Shown here: piece after piece, positions 1-11,055 of the stretch
Layout: the number at the start of each line of letters is the position of its first letter
Position numbering within the stretch: the stretch's first letter is position 1
Source: Phialophora verrucosa
Lineage: Eukaryota > Ascomycota > Eurotiomycetes > Chaetothyriales > Herpotrichiellaceae
Direction of reading: 5' to 3'
Length of the DNA: 64,000 nt
NCBI GenBank assembly: GCA_002099365.1
Contig: MSED01000005.1
Coordinates: 1,302,001-1,366,000, forward strand
Made by a program: the position numbers and the translations under genes
Notes under the pieces: model-generated
Database searches by the model: none
What the model was told of the DNA's origin: nothing
What the model saw: the letters and a program-made list of their open reading frames with translations, nothing else

Positions 1-2
1 AC

Positions 3-1199
3 CAATTTCAGTTCGACGACCCTCCTCAGGCAGGCGCCATTTACACCAGCGGCTTCTCCGTCTGCTCGAACTACAGCCTTGCGTTGGGTGGCTCCGCTAT
101 CTGGTACCAGTGTTTGAGCGGAGACTTCTACAATCTCTATGACCGGAACTGGGCGCCTCACTGTGTCCCAATCTATCTTTACGCCCTGGCGTCCTCGACT
201 CCTGCTACGACCACGGCGGCTCCCACAGTCAGCCAAATGACTGATGGTCAAGCGGCCGCGACTTCTGCTGTAACTCAGCTCACAGACGGACAGTAAGTGG
301 ACGCTGGACATCATTGCTCCTTCCCTAGCCCGTGCCCCAGCTACAAGTCATCTCATATTTTTGCTAACCAATGGCTCATTTGTAGGCCACAAGCACCCAC
401 TGGCGCCCCCGCCTCACAGATAAGCGATGGTCAGATCCAAGCCCCCACTGGTACACCCGTCACCCAGATCTCAGACGGTCAGCCCCAAGCTCCCACCGGC
501 GCTCCCGTCTCTCAAATCTCAGACGGTCAGCCCCAAGCTCCCACCGGTGCCCCAGTCTCTCAAATCTCAGACGGTCAGCCTCAGGCTCCGACTGGTGCCC
601 CGGTCTCGCAGATCTCAGACGGTCAACCCCAAGCTCCCACCGGTGCCCCAGTATCGCAGATCTCGGACGGTCAGCCTCAGGCTCCGACTGGTGCCCCGGT
701 CTCGCAGATCTCAGACGGTCAACCCCAAGCTCCAACCGGTGCCCCAGTATCGCAGATCTCGGATGGACAGCCACAGGCTCCTACCGGCGCCCCTGTCACT
801 CAAATCTCGGATGGACAGCCCCAGGCTCCTACCGGCGCCCCTGTCACTCAAATCTCGGATGGACAGCCCCAGGCTCCGACGGGCGCTCCTGTCACACAGA
901 TCTCGGACGGTCAGCCACAGGCTCCGACAGGTGCCCCGGTCACACAAATTTCAGATGGACAGCCACAGGCACCTACCGGTGCGCCAGTCACACAAATTTC
1001 AGATGGACAGCCTCAAGCTCCCACTGGTGCTCCGGTCACCCAGATTTCAGATGGGCAGCCACAGGCTCCCACGGGCGTCGCCCCTGCCGCTACCACCTCG
1101 GCCGGCCCTGCGGCTTACACTGGCGCTGCTCACCGACCTGAGTTCGCTGGCAGCCTAGCAGCGGTGGCTGGTATTGCCGGCCTCGTTGTTTTGCTTTGA
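3..1199 (+). CDS. PIR-repeat, GPI-anchored cell wall protein (5'-partial)
   Basis: Structural cell-wall mannoprotein of the PIR type. The window opens inside the gene, so the signal peptide is missing. The first exon encodes a PIR-type cysteine domain (about residues 1-60 of the visible part, with motifs such as YQCLSGDFYNLYDR and cysteines in FSVCSNYS and APHCVP). Two degenerate PIR units then lead into 14 copies of a 16-residue unit, QPQAPTGAPV(S/T)QISDG. The unit contains the PIR consensus Q-[IV]-x-D-G-Q, whose glutamine forms an alkali-labile link to beta-1,3-glucan in characterised Pir proteins. The C-terminus is a small-residue stretch followed by a hydrophobic tail (AGLVVLL), as expected of a GPI-attachment signal. 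A 93-bp intron (293-385, GTAAGT donor, CTAAC branch, TAG acceptor) restores the frame exactly. The order cysteine domain, repeats, GPI differs from yeast Pir proteins, where the cysteine domain is C-terminal. Confidence 0.9.
386..1060 (+). repeat. 48-bp tandem repeat array (14 PIR units)
   Basis: Fourteen in-frame 48-bp units. The first two are divergent (APASQISDG and TPVTQISDG variants), then six units carry VSQISDG and six carry VTQISDG. Unit 3 of the S block matches unit 5, and unit 4 nearly matches unit 6, giving a 96-bp higher-order duplication. The first two T units are also almost identical. This is typical of recent unequal exchange or replication slippage. Confidence 0.95.
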
Positions 1200-1504
1200 G
1201 TGCCGTGCCATCTCCTAAGCCTCTCCGTCCTCCACCTCGCCGTCGATCTTGAAAAGACCAACTCTTAATTCTCTCCCTCGAAAAGTTTGTCAAGCGGGAA
1301 ATACTGCGCACTTTGCATTTCGGGATTAAGCCAGGTGCATTTGAACTGGGAATACAGCTCGACGAAATTTGGGCTTGCCCTCCGATGCCGTACATGGACG
1401 AATGCGTCCTCGATGGTTTTGCAATGGCCCTGTTTTCTTTAGTGCCAGTGTAAATAATTTTTAATCAACCCCTACTATGTGACAAGACTCCTAGATTCGA
1501 TGTG
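1200..1504. other. Intergenic, convergent 3' ends
   Basis: About 300 bp between two converging genes. It should hold both 3' UTRs. Nothing else is recognisable. Confidence 0.6.
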
Positions 1505-3174
1505 CTATACCTTCCCACCACTCTTCCGGTTTTTGATAAATCCAACGTTGACGCCTTCTCCCGGTGTCAAAATAATCTCTGCATGGAGGATGCGTTTGCT
1601 TCCGTAGTCAACAATTTGATCAAACTCCTGCAGGATCCTGACGATTGTATAGCCCATCTCCACCATGGCAAACTGCTGTCCAATGCAGATTCTGGGTCCG
1701 CCGTTGAACGGGATGAAGTTCCAGGCCTTTGGGGTCCAAGTCGCCCACCGCTCCGGCCACCATTCCAGCGGGTCATATGGGAACGATGGCGAGATCGGCG
1801 GATACAGATCCCGCCTCCGCTGCATCATCAAAGTGCTGTAACCTACGATGGTACCCTTCGGGCAGCCAACTGGAGAATTTCCATCTTTGCCACCGCCCCG
1901 AGGCAGGGAAGTATCGGTCAGCGCCGATCGGACGTTGAACGGCACGACTGGGTACAGTCGCAACGTCTCGTTGATCGTGTATGTCAGGTACTTCATGTCT
2001 TTGATGTCCTGGTACGTTGGCGGTCTCCCGTCGTCGCCCAAGAACTCTTTGATCTCTTCGCGGAGCTTCCCGACCATTCGGGGATTCTTGGCCAGCTCCA
2101 GGAAGAGCCAGGACAGCGTGCCGGCGGTCGTGTCTCGCCCGGCCAGCAAGAGGGCCGTGAGTTGATCGCGCATGACCTTGGGGTCTCTGGTGTACCGGGC
2201 CAGGGCGTGGATGAAGGTGTCGGAACGCGAAAGCTTCGAGTCCAACTCTTGTGGCGACATGGACAGGGCCTCGGCGATAAACGGCTGAATGAAGCGCTCC
2301 ATTGTCTTCAAGCCCGCGTAAAAGGATTTCTTGCTGTAGAAGCGCTTCAGGGGCCTGAGACACAAGTTAACTTTGGTGCTCTGACTCGGCACTTGCAAAA
2401 GCAGGACTCACCCTAGTCGCCCTTCGAGGGACTGCACTCTCTGGACCTCGTCAAACGCAGCAGCGAACTCTGACTGTTCCACGTCCAAGCTGCCAACACT
2501 GTGTCCAAAGAGGAAGTGAGTCGAGGCGTCCAAGCTGAATCTGAACAGGAGCTTGTTCAACATGACCGCGCTGCCATCCCCCGGGCCCATCAGAGAGATC
2601 AACTTGCGGACGTGCGTCTCAATCAGGGGGAGGTCGGCGACTTTCTCACGGACAAACATGGGTCGGATGAGCTGGCGCGAATTGTGCCATTGCTGGCCAT
2701 CGGTCGTGAAGATGCTGTCGCCGAGGAAGTCTGTCCATTCTCGGTGGAACTCTTCGCCCTTGCCAAAGTCTTGGAACTGCGTTGTCAAGAGGGCTTTTGT
2801 GTTCTCCGGGTCGGCGGTAAAGATGACACGGACGTCTTCCAGGATATGGAGCTCGGCGGTATATGCTGCCGTTCCGTCGGCGTCCGTGCCGGTGTGTCGG
2901 TAGATCCATTCCCAGAATTCCAGAGCCTCGTTTCTGAGGATGGCCAGCGTCGAGTGCACGGGGAAGTCAAGGCCTATGTTTGGACATCAGCACTCGAGCA
3001 TGAGCGGATCGTAACAGACCCACCAAAGAAGAATCGCGTTGTGACTCGTGGTGCCTCTCCTCCCAGGGCCTCAACCTTCTTCCACTTGATATACCTTCGG
3101 ATGTAGACAGAGGCAACGTAGGCTACGAGCGCCGTAAGCCCAAACCATTGCCACAGTCGAAGTTGGAGGAACAT
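1505..3174 (-). CDS. Cytochrome P450, CYP52-like alkane/fatty-acid omega-hydroxylase
   Basis: Heme-thiolate monooxygenase of the ER. CYP52 enzymes hydroxylate the terminal carbon of n-alkanes and fatty acids, feeding dicarboxylic acid formation and beta-oxidation. Three exons (3174-3024, 2973-2412, 2354-1505) give 520 residues, a normal length. Visible motifs: an N-terminal membrane anchor (WFGLTALVAYVASVYI), the I-helix oxygen-activation motif AGRDTT, the K-helix ETLR, and the heme loop FNGGPRICIG with ligand Cys461. Intron borders are GTGGGT/TAG and GTGAGT/CAG, and both splices restore family-conserved sequence (FFGLDFPVHS, LEGRLGPLKRF). The family call comes from overall resemblance (PDSR-like heme region, LDFPVHSTLAILRN). 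The substrate is inferred. It lies tail-to-tail with the wall-protein gene and is followed upstream by a secreted hexosaminidase on the same strand. Confidence 0.9.
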
Positions 3175-3685
3175 ATTCGGAGCGACTACTGGTAACTAGA
3201 ATATCCGTATAGACGATCTTCTCCGTAGCAGAGGGCCGGTCCTGAGGCAGTGGACAAAAGATATAGCCTCCGAAAGGGTCAATTCGACGCGCGGCTGTCT
3301 AAGACCGTCGCAGAACAGGGGGTTGTGTTGTTACGATATGTACGTCCTACAAATGCGGTTGAAGCAGACCGCTCGGTGTTGTAGGTTTTGAAAGACAGTG
3401 CGAACCTGGAGCCTGGGGTTAAGTCTCGCGCTCAATCCCCCGCAACGCCCAGAGATGCTCAGGTGAGGTTGGAGGGTTGATCGCTCCTCGGCGGTGATGC
3501 TCACCATCCCTGTCAGAATACGAAATACGAGCGGATCCACCGCACTCCAACTGATCCCGGTCCTACGAGTACATTGGCAACTGATTGGAGGCGCCTTCTC
3601 GCAACGGTAGCCCTTTTCCGGTCATTTGCTGGGATACAAGCATTCTTTCCTCCGTGCCAAGCCTGTCTTCAACGTTCCATATCAA
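3175..3685. other. Intergenic, P450 promoter and hexosaminidase 3' region
   Basis: About 510 bp between two minus-strand genes. It must contain the P450 promoter. No motif stands out and no coding signal is evident. Confidence 0.5.
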
Positions 3686-5625
3686 CTACAGGTTGCACCC
3701 CCCTTCCATCAGGCACCAGGTCATTGTCACCGGCGACGAGCGGATTCCGAGGTCAACAACTGCTCTTTCCCTCCACTCGCCCAACCTCCTCGTCGCAGAT
3801 TCAAGCATCGATTCGTCTCTCACACCCGCCCACAACACTTCTGCGGCGGCTGCTACCCTGGGCCACAGCTTTGAGTCGAGGTCTTGAGAGTCGGTCTGCT
3901 CGCTCCACATCAAAACTTCACCTCCTTCAATGCCGTCAAGGAGTGCTCTGTCGACACTCGCCAAGGGGTTGTAGGTGTACATGTGACGCCAGTTGTGAAA
4001 TGGTTCACAGTAGTCGAGGTACGGTTTCTTCAGTCGACTGGGGAAGCCACCCGAGGTGTTGTACGGGACGCCAGGGGGAGACTTTCCGGTCTCGTATGGG
4101 TCAAGGAAGACGCCGAAACCACCTATCATTGTAAGCAACGTCTAATGGCAAGAGCCCCGTGCCTACAGTCTAAATACCAGTGATGGTAATCGCCGAATAT
4201 GGCGCGGTGTCCCCGTTTGAGGACTTCTTCGATGCGCTCGCTGTTACGCCACACCTGGACGAGTGTCGGCGCTGTCTGTTTCTCATCCCCCGCAGACGGT
4301 AGCGTCAAGTTCCAGTCCAGGAGCATCTCCTCCCAGACGATCGGCTGAAGGCCGAATTGGATGCTTGCACCCACGACATGGTCAATGAGACGCTGCAGCA
4401 GAGGTTGCAAGACTTCTTGGCTGTCACTCTTCACAGTCTCGTCCAAGGAGTATGCCGCCAGGTTGACTTCGTCGCCTCCAACATGGTACAGAGAGGTATA
4501 CCGACTTGTTCGAGGCAGGAGGTCATGGAGCAGAGTGGAGACGAAGGTGTCTACACCGGTGTAGTTGAGCTTGAGCTGCCCACTCAACGGCTCAGCCGCG
4601 AATGTCGACCAATCCAGCTCGTTGAACGCGGCGATCAAATCTGGGTAAGCGTGTGCGATGGACGCCGTGTGGCCGGGCACGTCAATCTCGAGGTACACAG
4701 AGACTCCCTTCGCTGCACCATACATTTGGACTTCGCGAAGACTCGTGGCACTCCAGACAAGGTCAGGGTGATATGCACCCTTCTGCGCCAACTCTGGAAG
4801 AGAGGGGATATCGATCGGCCAGCTCTGCGAATCCGTGGCATGGACATGCAATCTGTTCATCTTAGCCAGTGCTATTCCATCGATCGTGCGCAGCAAATCT
4901 CGTGGTTCAAAGGGGTTCCTAGCAATATCAATACTCAGGCCTCGGTGACGCCATGCCGGCCGATCGGCAATTTTCACAGGCACAAACGGAGTGTAGGCAC
5001 CCGAAAAGGCCGAATGCGCAAAGAATAGCTGCTGAAATGTCTGGAGACCTCTAATGGTGCCAATGCTGCTGTTGGATTTGACGAACGCAGTAGCATTGTT
5101 GACGAGGATCTCGTAGGATTCGTCCCCTGCAAAGAAGCTTGTGGGCCGAAACGTCTCCGGCCCAGGGCAGACGCGCTGTTGAATTTGCAGACGGGAAATA
5201 TACTGACGAGGGGCGCCCGGATCTGGCTCGAAATTCGCGTTTCGCCTGTGTAACTTCCAGGGTACAAACTTGGAGCCGTGGATGAATTTGATGGTGTCAC
5301 GCACTGCGTCTTCGACAATGGAGCTCTCCGAAAAAGAGACTTCCCCATTCCTGCTTTTATTTGTGAAGGTGTATTGCAATCTGTCCACGAACCCTTGGGC
5401 ATAACGAGAAACCCCATCCAGAAGCTCCGTTAGGTGGTTCTTGTCGAGAACATAACTTTGGTCATTAAACTGCTCCTCTCCATTCTCGCAACGGAGAGTT
5501 GCCTGTAAGGCCGTGTCTAACCATAAGACCTTGATGCCAGTCTCCGTCTCAGCTGGTTGAGGCCATACTGCCAGAGAAGTCTGAGTGAGGGTCAAGAGGA
5601 CGCCGACTAGCGTTTGCAGAAGCAT
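3686..5625 (-). CDS. Secreted beta-N-acetylhexosaminidase (GH20)
   Basis: Glycoside hydrolase family 20 enzyme that removes terminal GlcNAc/GalNAc from chitin oligomers and glycans; acts outside the cell. Two exons (5625-4167, 4122-3686) give 631 residues. The start is the ATG at 5625, because it begins a clear signal peptide (MLLQTLVGVLLTLTQTSLA); the in-frame sequence further upstream has no ATG. The catalytic acid pair sits in HVGGDE (D385-E386), in the substrate-assisted mechanism of the family. Other conserved segments are RGLSIDIARN (strand 1) and WEEMLLDW. The 44-bp intron (GTAGGC/TAG) splits the conserved WYLDCG tryptophan/cysteine segment, and splicing rebuilds it. The C-terminus ends with a conserved cysteine pair (TWCLMEGGCNL). 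It is transcribed divergently from the Nab2-like gene. Confidence 0.93.
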
Positions 5626-6084
5626 CAGAGCGTCGAGTGTGGCTGGCACATGGGAGTTCCAAAGTGAGGCTGGAATCAAGTCGCAGTGAAGGAGTCAATT
5701 GGCGGGGCTACCGGAGTTGCCCGAAATGACTAAGCGGAGATTCCAGCACGAGTCACGTGCGCTGCCAGATTGCAAATTGGAATGGCGTGCCTTGCCTCTC
5801 GCAACTTCCACAAACACCCGCCAGCACCTGAAGTTCACATTCTGCACCGACATCAAACCCTGAATCTCGCGTCTGCCATCGCTCTCGGACAAGCAAGGTG
5901 TCTACTCAGAGCGCCCCACTACCTTCATCACTCGTACGATCAGACTCGACAAGAACGTCTTCCGTCATTGTTCCGTAAATAACAGACAAAGGCGCGACAT
6001 CGCTACCCTCCCTCCTTCACCGAGGCGAATCTCGCCCTTCTTCCTACCGCCATCATCTTTCACCCCTCAACGTCCTTCAACAGA
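5626..6084. promoter_or_regulatory. Divergent promoter, hexosaminidase / Nab2-like gene
   Basis: About 460 bp shared by two divergent genes. It holds one palindromic E-box, CACGTG (5754-5759, in context TCACGTG, a bHLH/Cbf1-type core). Pyrimidine-rich stretches lie just before the plus-strand start (6001-6060). Regulation through the E-box is only inferred. Confidence 0.45.
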
Positions 6085-7733
6085 ATGTCGACGATCGCGC
6101 TTGAGACGCCGTTGGCGGAGGCGTTGAGTAGTGCCGTGCACTCTAAGATTATCGAGGAAGGTTGGACACAGGATGACGACACGTCCTTAGCCGAGTACAT
6201 CGTCCTCATGTTGGCCAATGGAAAGACCCAGGACCAGATCGCATCAGAGCTCGCCTGCGAGTTATTACAAGATGCGAAAGGAACCACCGAGTTTGCGCAG
6301 TGGCTGTTCGACCAAGTCAACACCTTGTCTGGTGGGTCAGCGGCCGCGCCTACCACTACTTCTCAATCCACAGAACAACCCGCACAAATCGGCGCGCAAG
6401 CGTCGACATCGTCGAATCCTGCAGACAACGGGAACTCGGCCATCCCTGCCGCATATGATATGGACATGGTTGATAACGCGCCCGAGAACGCGTAAGTTCT
6501 ACCCTAGATGCTGTAGTCGTTGAGTGTATACTGACTTGTTTCCATAGACCTCGAGGACCTAAAGGCTTACACGGTGGCCGGGGCGGCAGAGGTAACCGCG
6601 GAGGCGCAATCAACAAATCCGCAGATTCGGCCCTTCACCGAGTCCGAGGGAACGACCGAATAAACACCCACGGCAACATGCGCGGCGCGCCCAAGGGACC
6701 GCGCGGCGGGCAAAATCGTGACATGAGACCTGGTATGCAGAAGGCGTTGAATAGCATGGGAATGGCCGGGCCTCCAGGCATGCAGAATACCATGATGATG
6801 AACGGCGCACAGCAAGGCCAAGGGATGATGCAGATGACCCCCCAACAACAGATGGAATTTATGGCGATGATGGAACAACAGACTCGCATGCTGGCTCAGT
6901 TTACTGGAATGATGCCGGGGGCAGGCAATGGATTTCCACAAGGCCAGCAGAACGGCCAAAGTCGGTCTCTGTTTGATAGAATCGAACCCGGCCGTGGTCG
7001 GGGAGGTGGCAGGGGTCGAGGCAGGGGGGGCATCGCGCAAAATGGCCATCTCAAATCCCCCACCAAGACGAACGATGGAGACAACACCATGGAAGGTGAC
7101 GGGCAGTCGACAACAGGCGATATCACGACGACCGAGGGTCAAGAGGCGGGCGACACCGAGCGAAAACCACAGGATCCGTCAACCACCATGTGCCATTTTA
7201 ACCTGCGCTGCACCAACCCCGACTGCGCGTACGTCCATCAATCACCCGCGGCGCCAGAAGGCACCATCGTCGACATGTCTGACACGTGCACCTTCGGCCC
7301 GGCATGCAAGAACTCCAAGTGCGTGGCAAAGCATCCTTCGCCCGCCAAAGTCAAGGCCTTTCAAGCGCAAGAACTGTGCAAATTCTTCCCCAACTGCACG
7401 AAAGCGAATTGTCCATTCAAACATCCCAGCATGCCGCTCTGCAGATTCGGGGCCAACTGCAAGACGCCCAACTGTGCCTTCACGCACCTTCAGATGGCGT
7501 GCAAGTTCAACCCCTGTACGAATCTGAAGTGTCCGTACAAGCATGAGCCGGGCCAACAGAAGACGACCAATTTTGCCGACTACACGTGGACGCCGGAGAA
7601 ACAGGCCGGACAAGACGCGGCAAACCAGCACGTGAGTGATCGCAAGTTTGTGGACGATCAAGCGGGCGAGGAGGAGCTCATTAAGCCCGAGGGAAATGGC
7701 GAGACACAGATGCGGGAGGAGGTTATCACCTAA
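6085..7733 (+). CDS. NAB2: Nab2-like CCCH zinc-finger poly(A) RNA-binding protein
   Basis: Nuclear poly(A)-RNA binding protein that controls tail length and mRNA export. Two exons (6085-6491, 6548-7733) give 530 residues; the 56-bp intron has GTAAGT/TAG borders. The N-terminal ~90 residues are helical and acidic, matching the PWI-like fold of Nab2 (SSAVHSKIIEEGW...TEFAQWLFDQV). A Gly/Met/Gln-rich middle follows, with an RGG-type stretch (GRGRGGGRGRGRGG). Five tandem C-x5-C-x4-5-C-x3-H fingers lie at about residues 351-467, for example CHFNLRCTNPDCAYVH and CKFFPNCTKANCPFKH. Yeast Nab2 has seven fingers; five is plausible for filamentous ascomycetes. The RGG region is a likely arginine-methylation site. 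Confidence 0.9.
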
Positions 7734-8257
7734 CGATCGACATCCGACGGATGCTTCAAACCAGGATATTGACTCAGATAGAAAAGGTTGGAGGAGACGC
7801 CGATGTGGCCGTCATCGGCCCGCCATGTACCCTGTACAGTATTATGAATGCATACAACTGGCGCTTTCGGGGGGTTTTTCAATCGACCCTCCTGGAAACA
7901 TGGAGGGCTGCAAAATTGACAGTCCCATTTCCGTGACTCGAGTGTGTCTGTCTTTGTCTGTCTCGATTTCGCTTGCGCATCCATCCCGAATAGAAGCCCT
8001 AGACTCGGAGCGCTCGTAGCGCCGACGTGGCTACAGTACCGCACGAGTGGATATCCAAGACAGGACTTTCTTCGCGGAGTGTCGATTCGACTAGACTGGA
8101 CGGGTCAGAGTGTCTCACAGCAGTTCTCGCCCAGGTCTGGTCGGTTCGGTATTCGATGTTGGCGGGTCTCTTTTCCCTGTTCCTTGTTCTCTACGTTCAA
8201 TGCGAGTACTGTGACTCTTCTCTGCTCTGCCCTGCTCAACTCAACTGCCTCCACTAC
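7734..8257. other. Intergenic, convergent 3' ends
   Basis: About 520 bp between converging genes. Only 3' UTR sequence is expected and no coding signal was found. Confidence 0.5.
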
Positions 8258-10000
8258 TTACGTCCTAGGAGTCCCACCAACCACCTCATTCAACACTTCC
8301 TCAATCAACGCGCCGTCCCGATCCACGTTGACCTGCCAGTTACTCACGGCGATGCGCGCGGCCGATCTCCCCTCCCATGCTGTCCCTGAGATATACATCT
8401 TGCCTGTTAGATTGACGCGCTTGACCAGTAACCGCGTCGGATCGTCGTCGGGGTTGTGCTCCGGACCTTGACCTTGACCCTCACCCCCATCTCTTACCCC
8501 GACGTCTCTGACTCGGAACAACACGACCATAAACGTCCTCGCCACTGTCTCGTCTGCTGATTCACCGGCCCTTTCGCCGGGGAGGACTTCGAACCTCCGA
8601 TCCCGGATCAACCAGCGGGTGACTCGTCTCGCGAGGCTGATCTGCCGCTTCAGCATGGTCAGGTACCCGTCGTGGCCGTACGCGGTGAGGGTGGCGTAGA
8701 CGGGCAGGGCACGGAAACGGCGCGAGTTCTCGATCCCGATGTTCAAGGGGTTCTGGATGGCGTCGTCGTCGTCACCACGGGAACCGGAGCCGGCCCCGCC
8801 GCCGGTCAAGTACGCGGCGTTGCCGTTCTGGAAGACATCCTCCATGAGGGGCTTGTGCCGCGTGAAGAACATGCCGCAGTCATATGGTACGTTGAGCAGT
8901 TTGTGGCAATCGCCCGTGATGGAGTCGGCAAGCTCGAGACCCTGCACGCCGCGGACGATGCCTGTATATTCTCCTTCAGCCTCCGGGATGAGCCGGGCGA
9001 ACAGGCCGAAAGCGCCGTCCACGTGGATCCACACCCCATGGGTGTCGCAGATGCGGCGGATCTGCGTCCACTGAGAGGCGGAGTTTGTGGCGAAGCGGCC
9101 GGTGTTGACCTCGCCGGCGGAGATGGCGAGGATGTTCAACACGTCGGGCTGTGCGGCCTCCTGCTTCAGTTTCTCCACGTCGATCTGTAGCGGGTCGTCC
9201 TTCGCGGAGATGGACATGACGTTCCGCCGCCCGATGCCGACTATGCTCGCTGCTTTGGCGATGCTGGAGTGAGGCAGCGTGCTGAGGAGTTGAACCTTCC
9301 TCACGCCGGCTCTTTGCATGAGTTCGAACAGGCCCTGTTCTCCCGTCGACGTGTCGCGGTTGGGTACTTGAGCATCGGTCCCGACGAGGAGCCCCCTCCT
9401 GAGCTTGTGCCGGAGGACGTGCTCCCGGCCCAGGGCGAGTCCGAGGACGTTACTCGCCGTTGCGCCCGTGGTGAACGTGCCACCGCCGGAGGCATCCGGT
9501 TTGCCAATTGCCCAGTTCGGCTCGGGCAGACGAAAGAGCTGGACGAGCATGTTGAGGGCCACCACCTCCAGGGCCGTGGCCAGGGTCTCCTTGGGGAGGT
9601 GCACGTGCACATTCTGATCGTAAATCGTGGCGAGGAAGTCGCCTAAAAGCGCAGCGGGTGTGGCTCCACCGATCACGAAGCCGTAATAGTTGGGAGACAG
9701 GGAGGCGAGGTTGAGGTAAGGAAGAACTGTCGTTGTGAGATGCAGGGCCAGCCGCGAGAGGAGGGCGTCCTGTCCTTGATGTTGTTGGTCAGCCAACTGA
9801 TTGCTCGCAGCTGAGGATGCAAGAGCCTGTGCGATGTTGGGAAGCGGCGGGTTTGGTATATTTCGTGGTAGCACAGGGAAGTCATCGTCCCGTCCATTTG
9901 GTGTTGTTGCTGAGAGCTGGCGAGAAATGGCGAGGTCCGGCGAGGATATGATCTGTTGTAACGCCCGGATCACATCGTCAAGGCTTGATTGTTGGTCCAT
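8258..10000 (-). CDS. PLP-dependent group II decarboxylase
   Basis: Pyridoxal-phosphate decarboxylase of the aromatic-amino-acid/glutamate/diaminobutyrate group (fold type I). It is a single exon of 580 residues. The start is the ATG at 10000 (MDQQSSLDD); the open frame continues upstream to 10168 but has no ATG there. Motifs: the substrate/PLP region GGTFTTGATASNVLGL, WIHVDGAFG with the PLP-pyridine aspartate, and the Schiff-base lysine K367 in GDCHKLLNVPYDCG. A short Asp/Gly-rich insert near the C-terminus (DGGEGQGQGPEHNPDDD) looks like a surface loop. The substrate cannot be read from the sequence. Fungal relatives include tryptophan/tyrosine and diaminobutyrate decarboxylase-like enzymes. 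No biosynthetic partner lies next to it; the neighbours are housekeeping genes. Confidence 0.88.
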   Translation of the reverse strand: MDQQSSLDDVIRALQQIISSPDLAISRQLSATTPNGRDDDFPVLPRNIPNPPLPNIAQALASSAASNQLADQQHQGQDALLSRLALHLTTTVLPYLNLASLSPNYYGFVIGGATPAALLGDFLATIYDQNVHVHLPKETLATALEVVALNMLVQLFRLPEPNWAIGKPDASGGGTFTTGATASNVLGLALGREHVLRHKLRRGLLVGTDAQVPNRDTSTGEQGLFELMQRAGVRKVQLLSTLPHSSIAKAASIVGIGRRNVMSISAKDDPLQIDVEKLKQEAAQPDVLNILAISAGEVNTGRFATNSASQWTQIRRICDTHGVWIHVDGAFGLFARLIPEAEGEYTGIVRGVQGLELADSITGDCHKLLNVPYDCGMFFTRHKPLMEDVFQNGNAAYLTGGGAGSGSRGDDDDAIQNPLNIGIENSRRFRALPVYATLTAYGHDGYLTMLKRQISLARRVTRWLIRDRRFEVLPGERAGESADETVARTFMVVLFRVRDVGVRDGGEGQGQGPEHNPDDDPTRLLVKRVNLTGKMYISGTAWEGRSAARIAVSNWQVNVDRDGALIEEVLNEVVGGTPRT

Positions 10001-11055
10001 CGCGTATACGGTATTGCCAGTCGAAACAATGTTAAAGTAGCGAAGGCCTGGTGATCCTTCCTCGGCTTGCGTGGAGGGATCGAACTTGCCTGCCAGCCAG
10101 CTTGGTTCAACACAGCACCTAAGTATTCCTCGTTCGCGCTCACCGCCGTGAATCTGAGGATGACTCACAGACGTTTGAGGAGACTGTTACGGAAGGTTGA
10201 CGCGAAGAAGGCGCTTCATGTGTAGTTACTCAATTGCATCGTCGTAGGATCATTGTCTCGCGGTCAGCTTCCAGCTCAAAGCTTTCAGAGAAAGTGGTGT
10301 ATGAACGAATACGCCCAAGGCGGAGGAGGAACGGGCAGAAGTGCGCGAGCGCCCTGGAATTCGAGTGGAGATGCCATGCCGCCTCTTACAAATTTGATGC
10401 GTTGGATGCACAGTGAGGCAGGTTACATTGAAGGTACTGTAAGAAAGAAACAGGTTCAAGTTAGCGACTAGAAAGTTCGAAGGCGAGGAGGTCTTAGTTC
10501 GGGTCAGTCGTGTGTACTGTAGCGCTTCACCTGTCGACGCTTTTCACTTTACTGCGGTAAATATCTTCATCTACGTATCTTCTTGAAGCCCACCGCCAAC
10601 GAACTCAGCACGACTTAGGGCACAATCTTCCGCGGGCACTATAAATGTGACAGTATTCTCCTATCTGAAGTCTGGGACTATATCACAAGCCCATCCACGC
10701 CCATCATGCTGGTGATGCGGTGGATTGGGGGTTTTGAGGCACACTGACATCTTCGCAACAATAGATTTTCCGAATCCGGGCTGCGTCGAGGTTCCCCACA
10801 AGTGGAATGTCGACTCCAGAATAATCTCGAGTTGCGACGACTTTCTACCACCGTCGCCTGCATCCCCCTTGCCGTTACCTCCCCCCCGGAGTGACAGCTT
10901 TATCATTCACTTTTCCCTTCACAGCCTATAACTCTACGAAATATTATATGAGCCTCGTACTCTAACCTCTCAGACGGTCTCGGTCTCCCGTCTTGCGCCT
11001 CCGGTTCATCTCGTAACGGTCCACTCGAGGCTTCCCTGAAGCCAACAATCCTACC
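10001..11055. promoter_or_regulatory. Divergent promoter region, decarboxylase / KH protein
   Basis: About 1 kb between two divergent starts, so it holds both promoters and 5' UTRs. The last 200 bp before the KH gene are C/T-rich (10850-10990), as in many fungal housekeeping promoters. No hidden gene was recognised on either strand. Confidence 0.45.

Noticed and set aside
427..1158. Arg/Ser/Pro-rich repeat protein in an alternate frame of the PIR array
   Set aside because: Forced by the 48-bp periodicity; the in-register PIR frame has the splice, motif and GPI signal.
1502..2416. Long plus-strand open frame opposite the P450
   Set aside because: It is the antisense shadow of the P450 third exon, which has all family motifs.
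5626..5679. N-terminal extension of the hexosaminidase
   Set aside because: Apparent start is TTG; the ATG at 5625 begins a classic signal peptide.
10070..10105. tRNA B-box-like sequence (reverse complement contains GTTCGATCC)
   Set aside because: No paired T-stem and no A-box or acceptor stem at the right distance.
10001..10168. N-terminal extension of the decarboxylase
   Set aside because: The frame is open but the apparent start is GTG; the ATG at 10000 begins the family-like sequence.
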